NCBI RefSeq assembly: GCF_000168295.1
Contig: NZ_AAQJ02000001.1
Span: 1,079,001-1,143,000, forward strand
Source of the DNA: Rickettsiella grylli
GTDB taxonomy: Bacteria > Pseudomonadota > Gammaproteobacteria > Diplorickettsiales > Diplorickettsiaceae
DNA: 64,000 bases
Direction: 5' to 3'
Part shown: piece by piece, positions 59,582 to 64,000 of the stretch
How positions within the stretch are numbered: position 1 is the first letter of the stretch
Layout: the number at the start of each line of letters is the position of its first letter
Notes under the pieces: generated by a model
The model's input: the letters and a program-made list of their open reading frames with translations, nothing else
The model's database searches: none
Told to the model about the DNA's origin: nothing
Program-made: the position numbers and the translations under genes

Positions 59582-62023
59582 TTAATCGTTTTGTTCAGAT
59601 TCTATTGCGTGGTATGTTTCATTTAACGTGTTAATCAGAAAAGGATAAAATGTATCTACTTCTTGTGTTTTATTTGCTAAATAACTCCGTAAAAAATTTT
59701 TACACACATAGTTTAACCGAATCGCCCCTGCATAACAGGCCCCGCCTTTTATTTTATGTACTATCGTTTCAAACGTTTCCCAATTCTTTCGCTCATAATT
59801 CTTTTCTAGTTTTTGGATGTAATCCTTGATAGAAAGTTTAAACATTTCAATAATTTCGTTCAATAAATCGAGGTTGCCATTTAGATTTTCAAGTGCAATG
59901 CCTTTATCGTAGATTGGGTATGAATGAATAATATCCAAAAAATTATCCTTTTTTGTGATTGGATCATTTTCTTCGTTATATTCAGAATTCCTTGATTGTA
60001 ATTGCTCTCTAAAATTTAATTCTAAATCGTTAATTTTTTTTATTTTAAAATATTTATCTAATTTTTTTATTTTTTCTTTCGTCAATGGTTTTAGCCATAT
60101 TTCATTGATTCCCGCTGCTAAACATTCTTCTTTAACTTTTTCTTTTCCATACGCCGTTAAAGAAATAATGGGCACCATTGGCTTTTTATTGATTCGTTCC
60201 CAATAGCGATATAAAACAGCAATTTCATTCCCACGAAGACCCGGCAATCCCAAATCCGTAATAATCAAATCAAACGCGTGGTTTTTTGCGAAAGCGATGG
60301 TTTCTTGCAGCGTAGAAATGACCGTTAAGTTATACCCCGCCTGAGCAAACAATTCTTTTGAAAATTTAATGGTTAAATGATCGTCTTCAATCAGTAAAAT
60401 ATTTTTTTTAATTTCCTGTTCTGTTTCCTTAAACTTTTTAATTTCAAATAATTTTTTATTATCTAAAAAAACAAAAGGTTGTACATTTTTAGTTTTATTT
60501 TTAACTTTTAAACGTTGGTTGTGAGGAGCTAATTTCATCAATAAAGTAAAGAAAAAACTTGTACCCGCGCCCATTTGACTTTTAACGTGTATTTCACCAC
60601 CCAATAATCTAACAAATTTTTTTACCGTATAAAGGCCTATACCATAACCACTCGATTCAGTGCTTTTTTTGTGACTCGGCTCTATCCGAAAAAAAGGATC
60701 AAAAATTGATGTCAATTGCTCTGGGGGGATGCCTATGCCCGTATCAGTCACCATGAATTCTATATAGGTTCCCTCTAATTGCCGCGGTAAGTTCAATTCT
60801 TTAATGCTAATCGTTACTTTTCCTTTTTCAGTAAATTTAATCGCATTGGTTGCCAAATTGAGTAGAATTCGCTCTAATTTACTTTGATCGCTTGCAATAT
60901 TCCCTGTAAAAGAAACATCTACATTGAGCTGCAATGTCAGTCCTTTACTTTTTATTGATGGCAATAATAATTTTTGTAACGATTCTGCTAATTCTTGAAT
61001 AGAAAAATTATCAATTTTAAGTTGTAAATCACTCGCGTTTTCTAATGAAGCAACATCCAGTATATTCGTCAGTAACCTTAATAACTGATTACTGGCATTA
61101 CCTATCATCAATAAATCATTTTTGTCCTCAAGTACGTTTAAACGTTGTTGAAGTATTTTTGATAAACCAATAATCCCCGCTAAAGGTGTGCGTATATCAT
61201 GACTCATACTCGCAAGAAACTTAGTTTTTGCTTGATTAGCGGTTTCGGCTAATAATTTTGATTTCTTCAATTTTTTTTGAGTTTTTTTAAGTTCTGTAAT
61301 ATCAATTGAAACCCCTAGAACGCCTATAATCTCACCAGACTTTGATTTTAACGGTGATTTTTGAGTCAAAAAAGTATGTGTTTTTCCATCCGATAGCATA
61401 CCCTTTTCTTCAAAACTAACCATTTGGTCGTGTTGCATAACAAACCGATCATTTTCATGAACCTGTTCTGCAAATTCCTTCCAAACAAAATCATAATCTG
61501 ATTTACCGATCACTTCCTTATAATCCGAAAATCCGGTTAATTCTGTGTGTAATTTACTTCCGCCTAAAATAATACTATTTTGATCTTTCCAATAGATACT
61601 TGCAGGTATATTTTCAATGATATTATTTAAATAGACGGTTAACTTCTCATTTTTATCGAATAAATATTGGTTAACATCGCGAGATTGAGGATAAATTTCA
61701 CTAAAAATTGTAATCGTTTCTTTTTTTGAATGCGGTGTTCTACATTGAATCAGTATCGGTTCTTCATACGCATTAACGCATTTTTGACACACCGAAGAAA
61801 AATCCTGATCGTGACTTTGGATACTTTTATTAAGCAACTCATTCACTATTCTCAAATAATCACCTAAAAAAAAATTTGCTATCGGCTTATCCACAAATTC
61901 TGATAAAGAATCTATTTTCAATGCTGATCGGAAATGTTGGTTTCCTCCGCTAAATGTTTTTTTTCGGTTATCTATCCAGTAGATCGAAAAAGGTAATGCA
62001 TCGAGGATACGTTGAAAATTCAT
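59582..62023 (-). CDS. soluble tripartite hybrid sensor histidine kinase (PAS-PAS-HisKA-HATPase-REC-Hpt)
   Basis: 813 residues with no membrane segment. Order: N-terminal PAS-like region (about 1-115), second PAS (about 130-245) and a short coiled coil. Then HisKA with His275 in ASMSHDIRTPL, HATPase (NLATNAIKFTEKG, DTGIGIPPEQ, GYGIGLYTVKKF), receiver with Asp590 (LIITDLGLPG) and Hpt with His757 (HKIKGGACY). All phosphorelay residues are present, so the relay can run His-Asp-His to an outside regulator, which is not in the window. It starts 37 bases after the NRPS stop and may share its transcript. Confidence 0.93.
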   Translation of the reverse strand: MNFQRILDALPFSIYWIDNRKKTFSGGNQHFRSALKIDSLSEFVDKPIANFFLGDYLRIVNELLNKSIQSHDQDFSSVCQKCVNAYEEPILIQCRTPHSKKETITIFSEIYPQSRDVNQYLFDKNEKLTVYLNNIIENIPASIYWKDQNSIILGGSKLHTELTGFSDYKEVIGKSDYDFVWKEFAEQVHENDRFVMQHDQMVSFEEKGMLSDGKTHTFLTQKSPLKSKSGEIIGVLGVSIDITELKKTQKKLKKSKLLAETANQAKTKFLASMSHDIRTPLAGIIGLSKILQQRLNVLEDKNDLLMIGNASNQLLRLLTNILDVASLENASDLQLKIDNFSIQELAESLQKLLLPSIKSKGLTLQLNVDVSFTGNIASDQSKLERILLNLATNAIKFTEKGKVTISIKELNLPRQLEGTYIEFMVTDTGIGIPPEQLTSIFDPFFRIEPSHKKSTESSGYGIGLYTVKKFVRLLGGEIHVKSQMGAGTSFFFTLLMKLAPHNQRLKVKNKTKNVQPFVFLDNKKLFEIKKFKETEQEIKKNILLIEDDHLTIKFSKELFAQAGYNLTVISTLQETIAFAKNHAFDLIITDLGLPGLRGNEIAVLYRYWERINKKPMVPIISLTAYGKEKVKEECLAAGINEIWLKPLTKEKIKKLDKYFKIKKINDLELNFREQLQSRNSEYNEENDPITKKDNFLDIIHSYPIYDKGIALENLNGNLDLLNEIIEMFKLSIKDYIQKLEKNYERKNWETFETIVHKIKGGACYAGAIRLNYVCKNFLRSYLANKTQEVDTFYPFLINTLNETYHAIESEQND

Positions 62024-62060
62024 TATTAATATCCAAAAAATTTAAAAAATAGTGTAGTCG

Positions 62061-64000
62061 TTACCTGCGTAACGACTGAACAGAATAGTTGATTAAATGA
62101 TTCATTTCTTTTTTTAAGAAAAGATTGTTATTCTTAACCTCCTTCTTTAACGGATTAGGCTTAGAAATTTTATCAATAAAATCGGCAATAGAACTCGCCA
62201 ACTCCACTAATCCCTCTTTTCTGTCGAGAAAATTAAAATGATTGCCGGTAACCAGTTTTGTGTCAAATAATTCTTTTTTTATAAAATTTTCGAGAAAATT
62301 AGAGTGCGTTTTTTTCTCCATCTCATTAAATTTCTCCACATCAGTCGCCTTCAACAAACGAACAGGGGTCGAGGATAATTGATCGGGTGTAAATCGAAAA
62401 CCAATGTCTTGATAATGTTCACATTGCCTATTCATAACATCAGTTAACTCTTTTATATTTCCAAGTTTACACGTTTCATTGACCTGTTGTATGACTTCCC
62501 TACAATATTCTATGACATCCTTTCGCAATCTTTCTTTAAGTTTTTCATCCGCACAGGAAACAACCCACGTATCAAACAAAATAACGCCTAAACAATTCCG
62601 TTTTTGTTTTTCCAATTTCGCTGCCATCTCTAAAGCAATCATTCCTCCGAAAGAATACCCTGCTATCATGTAAGGGACATCCATTTTTCTATCTATCCAT
62701 TCTAAATATAATGTAGCCATCTGTTTAATGGTTAACGATTTAACAGTCCGATCCATAATAATGGGGTCTTCAATTCCATAACAGGCATTTGACAAATTAA
62801 TTTCTTCTAAAGCGTTTATTAATTGATTAAAGCAAAATAAACCTCCGCCTGCTGGATGAATAAAAATAATAGGGGGAGTCTCAAAACTTCCCGTTTTTAA
62901 TTGTTTTAATCCATTTATTACCTCATATTCAGATAAATCGTTGAGTTCTAAATAGTTATTTAAGGATCGTGGCGTAGGATTTCTTCGCAAAATATCAAAA
63001 GAAATCTTTTTGTTAAGCGATTGCTCAATTTCCGCGATTAATTGTATGGCTTGAATGGAGGTTCCACCCGAATAAAAAAAGTTATCTTCTACCCCCATAT
63101 TGACACCGATTAAAACATTTTGAAACGCCTGTAATAATTTTAATTCGTTTTCGATTAAACACGTTGACAACTCTTTCTCTTCATTCAATTCTAAATGAGA
63201 ACTTAATAACATACGCTTATCTAACTTTCCATTACGCGTTATTGGAAAAAATTCAACTTCTTGATAGCATGATGGCAGCATAAAATGTGGTAATTTCTTG
63301 CTCAAAAATTGGATTAAATGATTTTTTTTCAAGACAGGAAATTTTTTGTTTCGTATAAAAAAGGCTTTCAATAATTTTTTCTCTGGGAGTTCCAAAACGA
63401 CCGCTTGTTTTATTGCAGGATGCCCGATTAAAACATGTTCAATTTCAGATAGCGATACAAAATAACCTTGCTTTTTTATATTTTTATCATTTATTCGACG
63501 TTCAAAAATCAACTGTTCTTGATTCTGAACCACTCCCCATTTCACTAAATCACCCGAATTATATAATTTACTAGAGGAATAGTTTTGTTTAGATAAGAAT
63601 TTTTCCTGTAATGTTGGTCGATTGAAATAATCACCTACACCCTTTCCCCCGATAAATAAAAGGCCTATTCCGCCCATTGGAACAAATTGGTTAAATGGGG
63701 ATAACACATAAACTTCCGTATTGTTGACGGGTCTTCCTATCGGTAATTGGCTATAATTTTTTATAATTTCATCATGAATAGTACACGTTGACGTAAAAAT
63801 ACCTGTTTCAGTTGGACCATACGCCTCAACAATATTCACTTTAACATCAGGGCAGTTCCGTATACGGACGACTGCTTTTTTATCGACGACATCTCCACCG
63901 GTAATTAAATAGTTTACGTTTCTAAAAATAGAAGGATCCATGTAAGCATACTGATGAAATAATGCGACAGTAAACCACATAATCGTAATTTTTTTATCGA
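62061..64000 (-). CDS. nonribosomal peptide synthetase, C-terminal part (A-PCP-TE), runs off right edge
   Basis: The frame is open to the window end; the first ATG in view (63980) is internal, since upstream codons continue the A-domain motif. Numbered from that Met: adenylation core motifs AYGPTETG (53-60), LPIGRPVNNTEV (79-90), YNSGDLVKW (140-148) and NGKLDKR (250-256); carrier Ser308 in FFYSGGTSIQA; thioesterase FIHPAGGG (373-380), nucleophile Ser443 in GYSFGGM, and the likely His in VTGNHFNFLD. The A8 motif (ERRINDKNIKKQGYFVSLSEIE) departs from the usual GRxDxQVKIRG, so activity is uncertain. The product is unknown. Confidence 0.92.
   Translation of the reverse strand, partial: DKKITIMWFTVALFHQYAYMDPSIFRNVNYLITGGDVVDKKAVVRIRNCPDVKVNIVEAYGPTETGIFTSTCTIHDEIIKNYSQLPIGRPVNNTEVYVLSPFNQFVPMGGIGLLFIGGKGVGDYFNRPTLQEKFLSKQNYSSSKLYNSGDLVKWGVVQNQEQLIFERRINDKNIKKQGYFVSLSEIEHVLIGHPAIKQAVVLELPEKKLLKAFFIRNKKFPVLKKNHLIQFLSKKLPHFMLPSCYQEVEFFPITRNGKLDKRMLLSSHLELNEEKELSTCLIENELKLLQAFQNVLIGVNMGVEDNFFYSGGTSIQAIQLIAEIEQSLNKKISFDILRRNPTPRSLNNYLELNDLSEYEVINGLKQLKTGSFETPPIIFIHPAGGGLFCFNQLINALEEINLSNACYGIEDPIIMDRTVKSLTIKQMATLYLEWIDRKMDVPYMIAGYSFGGMIALEMAAKLEKQKRNCLGVILFDTWVVSCADEKLKERLRKDVIEYCREVIQQVNETCKLGNIKELTDVMNRQCEHYQDIGFRFTPDQLSSTPVRLLKATDVEKFNEMEKKTHSNFLENFIKKELFDTKLVTGNHFNFLDRKEGLVELASSIADFIDKISKPNPLKKEVKNNNLFLKKEMNHLINYSVQSLRR

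Overview
The window looks like chromosome of a low-GC (AT-rich by eye, not computed) gammaproteobacterium of the order Legionellales with an intracellular lifestyle. The strongest evidence is a block of Dot/Icm type IVB secretion genes (icmV-dotA facing icmW-icmX) beside large coiled-coil and repeat proteins that look like secreted effectors. The housekeeping proteins are ordinary gammaproteobacterial types. A Rickettsiella, Diplorickettsia or Coxiella-like member fits best, but I cannot name a species from sequence alone.

Layout. 1-7350 (minus strand): tRNA-Tyr/Gly/Thr/Trp, secE, nusG, rplK, rplA, rplJ, rplL and the first two thirds of rpoB, with leader hairpins for L1 and L10 control and an rplL-rpoB attenuator. 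No tufB lies in the tRNA cluster. 7395-12409: a MarC-family protein, an ornithine aminotransferase/arginase pair and a CPA2 antiporter. 12413-13740: an IS256-family element with an 8-bp target duplication and a transposase broken by an amber codon. 13879-17861: pcnB (apparently started at AUU), pgi and a LOG-family gene. 17907-23206: a triple PmrA-type box followed by a degraded coiled-coil gene, a 1050-residue protein and a second putative effector. 23216-28912: an LPD7-like ORF, dotA, icmV, icmW, a small exported protein and icmX.

28937-42993 is conserved metabolism and stress response: dxs, secA, map, dapD, a SnoaL/DUF4440-like exported protein, tRNA-Leu, secG, tpiA, nadK, and grpE-dnaK-dnaJ with two sigma-32-type promoters, then greA. 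43086-45347 is another effector-like protein with a tandem 80-residue repeat. 45372-51309 holds thyA, ugd-galU, an MltD-like lytic transglycosylase, a YafS-like methyltransferase and rnhA. 51345-59423 holds the cell-division segment ftsQ-ftsA-ftsZ-lpxC, cut off from the mur/ddl genes, and dnaE. 59582-64000 is a soluble tripartite hybrid histidine kinase directly downstream of the end of a nonribosomal peptide synthetase (A-PCP-TE), which runs off the right edge.

How the parts may work together. Translation, transcription, envelope and division genes form a normal core. The accessory interest is in three places: the Dot/Icm block with its neighbouring PmrA-box effector locus, the 43-45 kb repeat protein, and the NRPS-kinase unit at the right end. 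Gene identities come from recognising conserved motifs by eye. No database search was run.
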